A stretch of 64,000 nt of DNA, taken from positions 682,001 to 746,000 of the forward strand of contig JAIXMP010000019.1 in the NCBI GenBank assembly GCA_025677815.1, given 5' to 3'. Both the position numbers and the translations under genes were made by a program. Positions 22,560 through 35,405 of this stretch are shown here, one piece after another. Numbering within the stretch: position 1 is the stretch's first letter; each line of letters opens with the position of its first letter. The stretch comes from Phascolomyces articulosus. Its lineage: Eukaryota; Mucoromycota; Mucoromycetes; Mucorales; Lichtheimiaceae. The notes under the pieces are model-generated. The model made no database searches. It was not told where the DNA came from and was given only the letters and a program-made list of their open reading frames with translations.

Positions 22560-25225
22560 CAGATAATGAATATAGTTATATATATATATATATATAATAT
22601 AAAAACAAAAGAATGAGGATTTCAGAAAGAAAGAGAAGGAAAAAAAAGGGGGAGAGAGAGAAAGAGAGAAGAAAGAAAGAAAAAAGAGGTTCTTCGTGAC
22701 TCTTTGAAGTTTTGTAAAACAATTCTTTTTTGACAAAAAAGTCGAAAAGCTTTTTCCGTTTTGGCTATTTTATTTTATTTTGGCTCTAGACTTTTAATTT
22801 TTACCACATAGTACAACACAATCAATACACACAACTTATTCACATAGTACACGCAGCACATAGGGTAATGTCATAATAGATCTTTTTCGTTTAGCATATG
22901 AATATGCAAACTGCGTTTCAATTCAAAAATATTTTTTTTGGTGCTCCACGATCGCGTTTCTTTTTTTAGTTTTTCTTCCATAATAAACATCCCTCTTGAT
23001 TGTTTTATAATAAAAAGTGATTTATTGCTGTATCCGTCAGGAATTTAGATATTTGATTCATCAATAGTCTCAAATCTATGATTATATTTGCAAACAAAAC
23101 TCAAATTATGATAATAAACTTTACTATCATTCCACTATCATGATCCGTCAGGGTTCTCTTTTGTTCCTTGGTTACAGACTTATGTAAGCATATCTTTGAT
23201 ATGTAAAAAGAAACTCACATTCTACTTCCGCTTTGCCGCGGATAAATCAAGAGTGACTACCTCTATTTAAAGGATATCCTAAGAGATGATGGTACGCTGT
23301 TTCTATATCAATATCGCTGTTGCATATTTGTAATATAAAAAATTAAATTTTTGCCACCTCCATTTTACACATTCTTGGTAACTGCCCGTTATTCTTTTCT
23401 TTTTATTGTTCAAACTCGACATCAAGCATTTTCCTTCGTAGCGAAGAAGTGTTTGATTCTGTTGTCACGACCAGTAATTGGTGAGTAGCATTTTTTTTAT
23501 TGTCTAAACTTGACGTCACTGGGTCCACCTTTCCCTAACTACTTTTTTCCTAGAAGCACCCCAGACAGGATATGATGCAAAAGCCCTATATTGTAGACCA
23601 ACGGAATAGGCAGGTGTAACGCAAGCAATCATAGTTTACACTTCTATATTGTCTCCCCTTTGAAAAAGATCCACCTATTTTGGTAGAAGCTCAGCACACC
23701 ATTATTGTTGATTTATTGATTGTATCCTGGCGTATTTGTGATATAAAATAGAAGTATATACGAACAAAAACCGCCCGCCCTAATATTCAAAATCCAATCT
23801 ACGCAAATGAACATCTCCATCCAGCCATGAAACAACTGCTATACGACATATGTTGGATAAACAACACCCAATCCGTCGCCATATCAATACTCTCCCATTT
23901 GGTCCGTTGTTGGAGATTCTATTGTACTTAGTTACTCAAAAACAATCTCCAATGGAAATGTAACAAAGTGATGATTTGACTACTCAAAGGCATTATTCAA
24001 TAACAAAAAGTACTTTAAGATGAAGCACCAATTCAGAAATACAAAATAAATTTCTTCTATATATGGAGCCATATTGAAATAAATGAGGTTGAAATAAAAG
24101 AGAGTTCGCTGGAACAAATATATACTCATGGACGAAATGTTAACTTTGATCCTTGTTTCAGAAGGTAGGTTGGGAAACTTAACATGTGAAAAATAGCATA
24201 TAATCGATCAATCATGCATCATGATTGACTTGTAATCATCGGATGGCAATAATTAAATAAACAAATAAACAAATAATCAAAGAGTAATCAGAAAGGTTGG
24301 AGTTTGATGATCAAATATTAGTTAACTCAAAACGTGATCTGTAGGTAGGATAGAATAGCCTTATTTCATCCTCATTATATTTATTAGTATAATAATGATA
24401 ATGATCATCCATACACAATTTTTGGTGGGATGGGATAAAAAAAAATAACAAAACCCAGCCACAATGTTTTTTATTATCCACTTTTTTTTTGAGACATGTT
24501 CCTTCCCCCTTTCCTTAACCTCCTTTGATGAATAATAAAACTCCTCTTTCTTAGTCACCAAATATCAAGATAACCTTGCATATATGTAATATTTACAATT
24601 CATCATAACATCCGGTTGAGCGCTATGCTTTTTTCATATAAAATAAAGCGCGCACTTGACTAAATAGAACAGTAATAATAGAAACTTTGACTATATGAAT
24701 ATCTGGTCGATAATTCAAAACAAGTTGTCAAGCACATATCACTTTTAACAAATCATATCCATAGATTGTTTAAGAAGTGGATCTTATGGTTAAAATAAAT
24801 ACAGATATAGTCGTTTATTATTGATGCCTCAATCCACACTCACACAGCTTTAAATTGTTTAAAAGTTTTCTCTATATACGCGTATTTTTACTCCTAAGTT
24901 TCTTTGACAATATTTTGGTATATATATTGATATAAGTATAATAAAGTAACTATACAATGGATGAGGAAGGAGTCATAGAGGTGTAATACTTCCAATCCAT
25001 TAGTAATGATTGTTGAATAATCAGAAATAATAATATCTAGTTCCTCTCATTCATTTTTCACTTTACACTTAATGGTATTAAAGATAAGCATGAACTAATG
25101 AAGTTCTTCAATTCTTGACGGACCGTAAAAATAAAAAGTTATCAAGAGCCCAAAAAACGTCTCATACAAATTGATGCGTTTGATTATGCAGCAGCGTCTT
25201 TCTTATTTTTTAAACCTTAAAAACC
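22560..25225. other. Gene-poor AT-rich region
   Basis: Starts with the acyltransferase promoter: a (TA)n run at about 22576-22594 and a GA-rich tract at 22625-22690. The remaining 2.5 kb is AT-rich with no open frame that shows a domain. The frame at 24361-24561 (minus) is low complexity. I see nothing else supportable. Confidence 0.45.
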
Positions 25226-27721
25226 ATGTTTGCATTCATCAAGAATGCTGTAACGAGTATATGGCAAGACAATACCACAAGTGAATCTGATCATATTCAA
25301 AGTAATTATATAAACAACCTGATGTTGATTGCACTACTAAACATTCGTTTTGTTTTCCATTATGACAAAAAAAGACGAAAAAGACACGAGAAAACATGAT
25401 AATGGGACGCAGAAACCCAATAAAATAACCGAAAAGTGTGAAAATGAGAATATTTCAATTTCAATGCGAGCAAGATCAGAAAAATTGATGCAATTGCCTT
25501 CTTCCACATTAAACAGTAATGAAGTGTTATTATTTTATTGTCATACCAACACAATACACACTGAAACTTATAACAAATATGTTATATTTAGAAGACACCG
25601 ACAATCCAATAAAAGGAGTAACGTGTGGATCAACACAGCAACAACAACAACAACAACCCCCAAGAAAACCCGTATCTCTTTTGGAAGAAAATATCAAATA
25701 TCCAACGAAATCCATGAAAAGAAAGTTTATTACTCATTCAACTTTTGTGAATTATAAGAAGCCCTCAAGTGACGACAAACAAGTGATAAGAGCGAATCAG
25801 AAGAAATAACGGATAAAGAAGGTAATTATGTGGATGGTGGAGGCAAGGATCATGTTTCATGTATTATATCACGTAGATACTATAAATCCGACATTTTCAA
25901 ATTCTATTGTGAAAGTTTTCGCTTAAGTACATATATTATTGAATATAATACTATAGAACCTGGTCAACCAAAACGAAAAAATGCCAGAGTGGACCAGCAT
26001 GGAGAATGTTTGTACCTGAGTATTTGTGGAGTGATAGGAAGAATAGAAAGAGAGAGATAAAAAAAAATAGATATACACGGTATATAGGCAAATACCACCG
26101 TTTCTATTGCCCCTACAAACAATGCGGTTTTACTCTAACAAAATGTATCAATATTTTAGTCAATATTATACGTGTGCGTTTTTCAAACGCACCAAACAAA
26201 CCTATTAAGAAAAAGAGACATGGAGAAAAATACCAGATTCGTAATAGAAATTGTATTTCATTTGATAGTAAGTTATATATCACGAGGAAGAGTAAAATGT
26301 AGAGCATTGGAAATAGAGAGAGGGGAAGTTTTGATAACAACTTAAAGAATTTGGCATTAAATGGAACGTTTAATAATAGGAAATTTACGAAAGATGATAC
26401 TAAATGAAGGCGGAAAGATCATAAATAATGGCGGTAAAGGTATATATAAAAGTAGTTTTTTTTAGATAAGATTTATATAACTATTAATCAAAAAAAAAAA
26501 AAGAAAAATCAAAACCCTTCTATTGTCCATATAAAGGTTGTATCAAGACATTCACTGAAAAAAAAGGAGTTTTTCAACATATTCGACGTGAACATGATTC
26601 TGATTTTCGTAAGAATTTGGGGAATCAAATGTGGACTCAACATAAAACCGAATCTGGAGAAGATATCGAATTTAATGGTAGATAAACAACCAAGACGAAA
26701 TTTTTATTGTGAAATAATGGGGACTAGCAAGAAAAAAGGATTTTACTTTAATCTTATCTATTTAATTTGGTTCAGAAAAATCATTGAATTTATTAAATAA
26801 GGATGAAAAAATTCAAGTGATCGAACTTGCTCCCGAAGACCAAGAATCAAAAAGTAAGCAAAGAATCAAACCCTCCCGATATACCTTTTGATCAGATCAA
26901 CCCAACATTACATACATATTGTAGGGTCTACATATTATTGCCCTTATAAGAACTGTCCGTATGAAATGTGCTATAGTGACAATCACTTTATCTTTAAACA
27001 TATTCGTATTCATCACTTCCATGAAATTCCTTATTTGAAAAAAGCTATGGTTGAATGTAAATTCCAAACAAATTCTGGAAAAATAATTGATCTTAGAGGT
27101 AAATAACCCTTATTCATTTTATTATTGGTGTTTATCAATTGGTATGATTTTACAAATTTATCATAATAATAATAATTACTCGTATTTTATTACTTTTAGA
27201 GAGAAACTGTCGTAATTCAGTTAATGAAAGCGGAAAAAATCACAATTATTGCTGTAAATGGAGGTAATATTATATAAATATAAGAGTGACCTAGCTATCA
27301 TCAAAACCATCAATGAATTATTATGAGCAACAAACGGAGACAACATAATACTTATACTTTTCATATATATTATAGATTTAAATCATATCAAATCAAGATT
27401 ATGTTGTCCATATGAACAGTGTACATCGAATTTCGGGCGCTGTAGAGATTTATACACACATCTCCGAAAAATTCATTCTATTCATTTTCCAGAAATACCG
27501 CTTGTGCCGGGTAAAGAGAAATTTGTTCTGGAGACACAATCAGGAAAAAAATTAACATTTGATGGTAAAGTATTATTATTGCTATCTATTGCTACTGTTT
27601 ATTTATATACGTTGTATGAATGATCGTCAATTAATGATAATAATCATATTTTTTAGAGGATTCAAGGAATTCATTGAGTAAAAGTGATAATATTATTGTT
27701 ACAAAAGGCCCAAAATACTAA
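25226..27721 (+). CDS. Modular gene (possibly decaying) of repeated one-finger C2H2 exons
   Basis: Four homologous exons each encode one zinc-finger module: 26088-26267, 26504-26677, 26925-27098 and 27376-27564. All enter and leave in phase 1. Modules 2-4 share FYCPYK-type C-x4-C-x12/14-H-x3/4-H fingers (for example CPYKGCIKTFTEKKGVFQHI) followed by about 30 residues with a T-x-S-G-K/E-x-I motif. Short linker exons lie between or after them (26776-26853, 27200-27253, and the last exon 27657-27721 ending in TAA). 5' exons are probable at 25226-25301, 25375-25515 and 25592 onward (with a Q7 tract), but the link to module 1 needs a frameshift near 25780. Module 1 has lost both histidines. The family is unknown to me; a nucleic-acid-binding role is inferred only from the fingers. 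Confidence 0.6.
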
Positions 27722-28059
27722 ACTTTGTATCGAGTTAATAAAATCTTTTTTTACGCTGATCTGGGCTCTTGCATAATACGATGAAAATGTTTTTGTTTTT
27801 TTTAACGTCTATGTTGAACACAGCGTCCGGTCGGACATATTTGTGCGAGACAGACAAAAAAAGCATAAAGCTTAGAAAAAAACCCTGCTGGGACACAGGG
27901 AAAGGTAAAGAGAAGAAGAAAAAAGTACAAAAATTAAAGTAAGGGTTCATATGCTACTTCAATTGCTAATAAGAGACATAAAGCTTAAGTCATAAATAAG
28001 GACGGGGAGATTGGGTATAAATATTACGTGGTATAAATAATGGATTATGACTCACTTAC
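27722..28059. other. Spacer after the zinc-finger gene
   Basis: About 340 bp with no coding sequence. The minus-strand frame at 27735-27950 is Phe/Ser-rich and looks like chance. Confidence 0.4.
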
Positions 28060-28775
28060 CTAGTCTGGTTCAGGAGGAGGAGGTTCAATCCATCGTAGTA
28101 GTGTCTTTCCAGGTTCTGGATCGAGGTATTGTTGAGTTGATGATGTTGGATATTGATGGTAGTACAATTTTGCTAGTAGTTGACAAAGTTTGAGCCATTT
28201 GTTTTGAAGCTGTTGTATTCTGAAGGGGGAAGTTCGTTTGGATTTTGGGAATTCGTTAAGAAAAAAAGAAATCGGATCGTCCGTTTGTTGGCGAGGAATA
28301 TTAAAACGATTATGCAATCGGGGACAAGTGATTGCATGTTTTTTTGTTAGAATTGAGCGTTTACAAATAATACATACAGGTTTTCAATTTACCACCACGA
28401 AGCCAATCTATACGCGATCGAATATATTGGCATCGTTCCTTTTTCGTCATGGGAACCCACAAGATAGGATCCGCTTCTAGGTTAGGTCTGCAAGCTTTAA
28501 GAATTTTGATGCCATTAACAGCATCGGTTCTTAATGTATGGTTTTCTTTTCGGTACTGTTTTGTAATGGTTTTGATATTTTGTAGGAAGGATAGGCAAAA
28601 ACTGCATCCGTCATTTTCCAAAGCTTCCCGAGTTGAGGTTTTTTCGAATGACTTGAAGAAGGTTGTGAATTAAACAATGGTTGTAAGGTTGATAATAAAG
28701 TCTCTTCTGGTAGTGTCGTTGTTCTTAGAATAAATTTGGCTTGTAAGATATTTGTGGGCTCTTTTTTCTGAATCT
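28060..28775 (-). mobile_element. LINE-type retrotransposon remnant (C-terminal end of the RT protein)
   Basis: Minus-strand frames form a broken protein resembling the C-terminus of Mucorales LINE ORF2 proteins. In order from 28775: NILQAKFILRTTTLPEETLL, then in another frame RTDAVNGIKILKACRPNLEA and RCQYIRSRIDWLRGGKLKTC, then after another shift a Cys/His motif (CIICKRSILTKKHAITCPRL) and DPISFFLNEFPKSKR, ending near 28060 with a proline-rich stop. C-x2-C...H-x4-C patterns occur in the zinc-binding end of reverse transcriptases. At least two frameshifts show it is dead. The polymerase core is missing; sequence identity ends where the inverted repeat begins. Family assignment is from memory of typical motifs, not a search. 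Confidence 0.55.
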
Positions 28776-29069
28776 CTCACTTGTTCAAACAAACCAAAGC
28801 AACGATAAAAGTACTTTTATTGTCCCGCACTTGGGTCAAAGAAAAAAACCTATCAATCGAAACTAATAGGAAAAAAAGACCAGGCGCGTCTACTAGTCCC
28901 AAATAATTGAAAATAATGAAACGACATCCACAAGCGTAACATATAAGGAAAAAAACTCGGTGAGAAAAATGATCCTTAAACATTGAACCTGCCTGCCGAT
29001 AATCCTTGAATACCATCAAAAATTTGCAATTATCTATTCTATTTTACTTTTTGTCCTTAATCCATCACG
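28768..29069 (+). repeat. Left arm of a ~300-bp inverted repeat
   Basis: The reverse complement matches 30509-30812 over nearly the whole length, with only scattered mismatches and small indels visible by eye (for example CCTGCCTGCCGATAATCCTT and CCTTAATCCATCACG are shared). Similarity starts at CTGAATC on the outer side and ends at CCATCACG on the inner side. Confidence 0.9.
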
Positions 29070-30508
29070 CCAATGAAATTTATATATAGAGTATAATACG
29101 TATAAAAAAAGCAAAACAGAGTGTATATATTTAATCCCCACCCACATCCAAACAAATATTATAAAAGCAGACCAAGAACAAAAAGACATCAGCCATAAGA
29201 ACCAAGAAATTTTCTTGCAGAAGATCTACAACTATATATTTAATAATCATTTATTGACTAGTGAAATTGTTGAATCCATTGAAAAGTAATATATATTATT
29301 ACATAAATAGAAAGAAGAAAGAATTGCAACAAAGAATGTACAAAGCGTGTGCTTTTTTTTTGAAGGGGAAGAAATCGGAATCATGCTGAACAGATCAACA
29401 AGAAGATAGAGCAACAGAACGTATTCCGTACCAGTGAAAAGCATGTGCTATTACCAACACCAGTATACAAACAGATCACCAAAGAGAGAAAAAGTAACAA
29501 TGATATTGACCATTGGATGAACCATGAATACCTTTAAAAAGATTTAATAATATAGAATTGTTTGATGTTGCTTGAATTAATGGTCATGTCATTTGGAGAA
29601 AAGAGGAAACATAATAATATATTATTTATCGCTACTCCTTCCCGAATAAAACTACATCTTTTTTTTTTTGTTATCGATAGGGAAGAAAGGAATATTTATT
29701 TATTACCATCATCCTGTTCTCGCTTATCTTGTCATAAACAGAAAGAGGCTTGTTATTGAACAATATATTCTCTATTGCGACTTGGCTGGAGGAAACCATT
29801 TAAATAGATTAAGATCAAAAAGTGAAAGACTCACTTTAATATAACTCTCAGACTTATAATAAAGAATACTACCCCTTCCATGTATTATTTTGATAACGAC
29901 AAGTTTCTTATAATTTATAATATAGCTTACGTTTTGCGGTTATGTATAATGGCCTAATGATTAAAAGTATGTTTTTTGAAGTAGAAAAAAAGAAAAGGCA
30001 TGCGTCAACAACACGAGTCGTGCTTTCAACCCTGCATGAAATTTCTAAAAAAAAAAGAAGTAGTAATGATTGACGAAGTGCCTGGTAGAATAAATTTAAA
30101 ATCATAGACCAATCCTTTTTCTTTCTTTCTTTCTTTCTTTCAAAACTCAACATGGCAACCTTCAATATCAGCAATATACAATCAATGAAGGTGGTTAACA
30201 CCCGAAAACAAAATAGTCGTTTTAATCCAAACAGACGAAATCGACAAGGTATGTTATATTAACTATGATAATGGAAGCAACAACAAACTATTAGATTATT
30301 CGTGTAGTATAGCTATTATTTTGGGAATTACAACATGAGCTGTAAAACAACAACAAGGACCATTAAAAAGATGAAAACAATAAAGTGATTAAAAAATACT
30401 GATGAAGTCAATTGTCAACAACATTAGAAATGAGACATACACGTATCTATTTTATACTACATGTGTTAGATAAAGAGTACTAAGACTATAAAAATATTTA
30501 CTACATGC
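29070..30508. mobile_element. Interior between inverted repeats; no transposase seen
   Basis: 1.44 kb flanked by the two inverted arms. All frames are short and without domains. There is a CTTT/TTTC repeat at about 30117-30140 and a TATATTTAATAAT region near 29237. With the arms the unit is about 2.05 kb, compatible with a non-autonomous terminal-inverted-repeat or foldback element, or with two solo copies of one repeat inserted in opposite directions. No clear target-site duplication could be identified. Confidence 0.45.
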
Positions 30509-30812
30509 CGTGATGGATTAAGGATAAAAAGTAGAATAGAATAGATAATTGCAAATTTTTGATGGTATTCAAGGATTATCGGCAGGCAGGTTCAATGTTT
30601 AAGGATCATTTTTCTCACCGAGTTTTTTTTCCTTATATGTTACGCTTGTGGATGTCGTTTCATTATTTTCAATTATTTGGGACTAGTAGACACGCCTGGT
30701 CTTTTTTTCCTATTAGTTTCGATTGATAGGTTTTTTTCTTTGACCCAGGTGCAGGTCAATAAAGGTACGTTTATCATTGTTTATATTTGACTGAACAAGT
30801 GAAAGGATTCAG
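30509..30812 (-). repeat. Right arm of the ~300-bp inverted repeat
   Basis: Partner of 28768-29069 in opposite orientation. Inner end CGTGATGGATTAAGG, outer end GAACAAGTGAAAGGATTCAG. Confidence 0.9.
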
Positions 30813-31912
30813 CAAGGGAGCTTGTTTTATATGTTTCATTAAATTATCTTGTTAATAGTAGAAAAGAGAAAAATGAATCTGGTAAAGACCTGTCATACTT
30901 TTATTTGGGATATGAATGGGTAAATGAATGAAGAAGCTATTAGACATATTGCACTTAGTGTTTATTTATATATTTTATTAGTCTTCTCGAGACGTTCTCC
31001 TTTGTCTGGTACAATGAAACTGAGGTGCCACTTCTTGTTTTAGTTCATCTTCTTTCCGAGTTCTGGAAATTTTGCCTTCTGCATGATATCACTGCTCAGT
31101 GCCTTTCTCGTGTTTCTCATGTTGGGTGTATAAGCCGTGATTGCGTATCACTCCACTATTGTTAGATAATAGGTTTTGGTGGATGATAAGCAATTATCAT
31201 TCTGGTGTTTATGCTCATTCTTTAGCTTAGTCATGAAAATAAGTGTTCTATTGCTTTTTGTATGTTCCCATTTCTTTTTCCAGCATGTAATACTTCCTCT
31301 TTTTTTTTTACATACGCAACTCATCTACTTCATTTTTCAACATGTAACACTTGTTTTTTTTCAAACTCATACTCAAAATATCATCATACATCTTTAGTTT
31401 TTAATGACAAATACATTGTAAATAACATTTATTTTATAATTCAATATGACAATATATATACTCGCCTATATTTTCTATGATATTGGTGTGTTCTCTTAAC
31501 TTTTTTTTATTACTATTGTGGTAAATAAGGGAGGAAAACAGCAATATGTTTTTTTAAAGAAGGGTTAACATACTATTATGAGAAGATCCTTAATAAATGT
31601 TAAAGCAGTTGAAATTTGGGTATAGCACATGAGGGCCTCACGGCTTCATTTCCCAGGTATACAATGATGCTCTCTCGGAAGATGGGCGGATCTATTTGTA
31701 CCCCCACTCATCACCTAATAATACTCGAAACATAAATATCTTTTAAATGCTCAGATAGCAAGATAATGAGACACATATTGCTCAATAAATAAAATAATAG
31801 CGACAGGTTCTTCACCTTTATCAAGTGGTGCGAAAAAGGGTTTTAATCTTATAACAAGCTGAAAATATTAAATATAATATAGTAACTAATTTTAAGGTTG
31901 TAGATTATGCTT
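30813..31912. other. Spacer with a possible coding relic
   Basis: Mostly AT-rich, without a gene. On the minus strand at about 30980-31130 a short stretch reads plausibly as protein (TRKEDELKQEVAPQF) but has no start, domain or clear splice sites. The T-rich frames at 31176-31480 are chance. Confidence 0.35.
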
Positions 31913-33801
31913 TTATTGTATAATACAAGAAACCGAACAGCAGCTTTTTTTACTGACTTTTCTACCGTCATTTATAACAATATAATCTTTTTTTCTTCTA
32001 TTTGTTCTCTCTTGTTGTTCTTCTGTTTGTACCCAAGTATCCACGATTTGAATTTGATCTAGAAATTGTTCGAACTCTTGGCGTTGTTTAAACTTTTTTG
32101 CTTTTTGCTGCTTATAGACCTTGTACATTTCTTGTCTCTCAGAACTAAGCCTATTATTTCGGCAACTCCATTCGTATTCTATCATTTCTTTAAACTGTTG
32201 TTGAAACTCATTTTTAAAATACAGTGCTTGTCTTATCGCTGCTCGTTGATAATGCCTTTTCTTCAATGACTCTTGTTTCTCTAAAAATTCTTTGCATTTC
32301 ATAGTATCGAACACACGCAAACGATCTAAACAAACATAGTCTCTAATTCGAGAATAAAGAACCATATAATTAGATTATAATAGAAGAGTGTTCATTCCTG
32401 TTTTCTTTTCATTCATAATATGCACTGAAGAGCTTATTACATGATCATGGTATGATAACCGAGTACATAAAAATAGTTGATATTATTGCTATCACCCGTA
32501 CCACCGGTGGCATGGTTTAACGTCGTTTTTTTAATATTTTTTGGTACCTGGTTTTCCCCAAGGACCTTCAAAATAACATGGAGAAACTGCGATCAATGGA
32601 TGAATCCTCCTTCAATATACTCAACATATGTAACATTCGTTTCAAATAACAAAAAATAGAATTTATTTTTTGATTCCTTACCAGTACGGGTCTCCAAGGC
32701 CCTTTATTAATTAAAACCACTGTTTCACCAGATGAAACGGTGGTAGGTCGCGGTAGAATGAGGATGCTTTTATTTTTTGTCATTTCTCAAGTAAAATGAA
32801 GATGCATTAAGAAAAAAAAAGTTTGAAAAGGCAAAAAAAAAAAAAGTAATTTATTCTTCTTTATTACCATGTTTTTAGTGAGGATCATCGTAAGAGTATA
32901 TGAATGATAGTATACTGATGAAGTTATTTTTGGTAATAGTTTTGAGGCTGTTTGTCCTTGGCACCATTTAATGGTAAAGTCAAACCATCTGATAAGCCAA
33001 AAAACCACCCTCATTGCTGGAAAAACAAGAATAGTTATTAAATAATCAAATAAACATAATTTGTTGGGCTTCATAATAAACAGTGGCGCGCGCATGTGAT
33101 CGTGTTGCTATTTGCGTCCTGAAAGGGTCTGGTTACTTTGTGTATGTTAGGCTCATTCATAGCGTTCTTTTCGTCGTTTCCAGTGGTGTCTTCATGTTGT
33201 AAAAACGTCTTGAGGATTAATAGAAGCCTAATGCTTCTTGATGGTACTAACCAAATTTATTTTGATTGCAAGATGATTACAGAGGCAACAGAAACGAGAT
33301 GCCAGTTCCAACCAGATATAACCTTGTTATCCGAATAATTTCTTGTAGAGTCACCACTTGAATCATCATATTTGCTTAGAACATATTAAACCAAATACCT
33401 TTTGAAATTCTTGGATCGTAAACTTGTTCTTAAAAGCACGCGAATGGGGATACGATGGACATGTTTTTTTTAACGGTGTTGGGGTTGGAGATTATCTATG
33501 TTTGTTGTCAAAAAAAGACGTCAATACAGAAGCAAAAGTACTTTGGTGTTTAAGTTGCTTGGATTGTTTTTCTTCAGGTAAATTATTCAGTAATTGCTCC
33601 ACTGATATCATCAATCTATTAAATAGAAAAGCCAATAATGAAAAAGGTTGCCAAATAAACAAGAAGACAATATTGCACTTCTAAAAAAAATACCCGGTTT
33701 AATGCTACTTACCATTGCTCTTCGTTCGAGTCATTATCACTAAGGTAACCTTTCGTTATTCTGGATAAACGAGTAAAAGACATTATCTTGTCGTTTCTCA
33801 T
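31913..33801 (-). pseudogene. Multi-exon locus of unknown function, probably decayed
   Basis: Several protein-like exons lie in order on the minus strand. The first (33801 down to about 33717) starts MRNDKIMSFTRLSRITKGYL and ends at a good GTAAG donor. The second (about 33620 to 33410) reads ISVEQLLNNLPEEKQSKQL, then an in-frame TAA, then PLKKTCPSYPHSRAFKNKF. A frameshift leads to YDDSSGDSTRNYSDNK. Further pieces lie near 32990 (LSDGLTLPLNGAKDKQPQ) and at 32783-32680 (ILILPRPTTVSSGETVVLIN). The last is an open 150-codon frame at 31913-32365, highly charged and coiled-coil-like (KKRHYQRAAIRQALYFKNEF). Splicing exon 1 to exon 2 creates TGA at the junction. I do not recognise the family. The lesions suggest a pseudogene; the 3' open frame alone might still be expressed. 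Confidence 0.45.
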
Positions 33802-35405
33802 GCTTTTTAGATCAAATAATAATTAGAATGAAGAAAAATATTAACAAATTAGTAATAAAATATAAATTAAAAACCTACCTTTTAACATCTTTGACAATGT
33901 GAATTGATTTTAGATGAGAACAGCTATATAAAACATCGCTTATATGGCATACAAGCAACTGGGAAAAATTTAGACATTTAGAGAGGTTTATGCATGACAT
34001 TTTCTGCCATGACAAGTTTTGTAACTCAATTTCATTTTTTTTGGGGGGGTGAGGGAGAAAGTGTAAAAAAAAAGTTGTTGGAAGCAGTTTTTTTAGCGAA
34101 TATGTGGCATAATAAAAAAAAATTCTGTGCGTTTTTAGTTTGTATGGCATGAATATATTAAATCTTGTGGTAGTCATTGACCTTACATAGTGTAGATATA
34201 TAAAGTGCTGAATGGTGTGATTAGTTTGAAATGCAAGAATGAGTATAGTCTATATTGGTCATAATTCATTATGCATTATAAGAACATCATAATGATAACG
34301 AAATGTAACTTCATAATAATAATCTGCTCTTTTTTTAATCTGGTTAAATTTATATAGTAAATAGTGATTCTTTCTTTATTTGCTTATTTATCAATATTTA
34401 TGTAGCTCGACATCTTCAACCCTTGCTTCTGGACCTTGAAAAAAAGAAACTCACTCCTGCATTATCCGCATGACAGTTAAGAAGCAGGATTAAGATAATA
34501 ATAAATATTATTTATAATTAGAGAATTCTACATAAATATGCAAGGATCTTATGCCAGATAGCATGATGTAGGTGTAACCATCCGAATTGTTTACATGGAT
34601 ACTATAAGAAGAGAACCTTTTATTAGGGAGTAGCTTCAACTTGTGTAACTTGATAACTAATAAACATACTTTATAAATCCACATGTATATGTTTGCTATT
34701 TTACATTCTACCCTACTTTTTTTTTGTAAATAGCATGGTTAATAAAAGCAATGGTTCAATAATGTTGATGTATAATATATCAGACAATCTTAGTAGTATA
34801 TGCTCATATATACTTTAAACACACACTTTTGGTTGATGAATATGACTATAAGATAATAAGTTAATTTCACTCAATGCCTATAACTATTTTGTCCTTGTAT
34901 TTTTAACCTTACATTTTTATTTTTATTCAAAAAGGGTTTATATTTCAAACTTTTTATCTACAATCAGCAATAAAATAATACATAATTGCGTGATTATGAC
35001 CTATGTATTATTTATCGCTGCAGCAGTTTTATTGAGTTACCAGTAAAAAAGATACGTGCGGGTAAAATCGCCCGTATAATATCAAAGAATACTACGACAG
35101 ACTACACTGTAAATTAATTGGAAGAAACGTACATTGCGAGATATAAGTTGAAAAGAAATAATGAGCTCTATACTACTGTTAGAATGAAGAACAAGCCGTA
35201 AAGCAACTGCCATATCCCAGAACATCTATAGAAAATTATTTCGCATGAATTTCCTTTAGATTGCAATAACAGAAATAAAAACGGAGATACTACCAATGAA
35301 AAGTAATATTGATAACAGTAATAATAATAGTAACAGCAGATCATAAAAAAAAATATCAAGTTTTATTGTTGAGTTGTTCTAATTATTATTGCAGTATATA
35401 TTTTC
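33802..35405. other. Gene-free AT-rich spacer
   Basis: 1.6 kb 3' of the monooxygenase and 5' of the decayed locus. Homopolymer-rich, with a G7 run at about 34042-34048. No credible exon found on either strand. Confidence 0.45.

Noticed and set aside
22104..22736. Upstream in-frame starts for the acyltransferase (MSKKNCFTKL...)
   Set aside because: The added N-terminus is Phe/Ser/Tyr-rich leader translated from homopolymer tracts; MARSDPKPN at 22559 fits the family.
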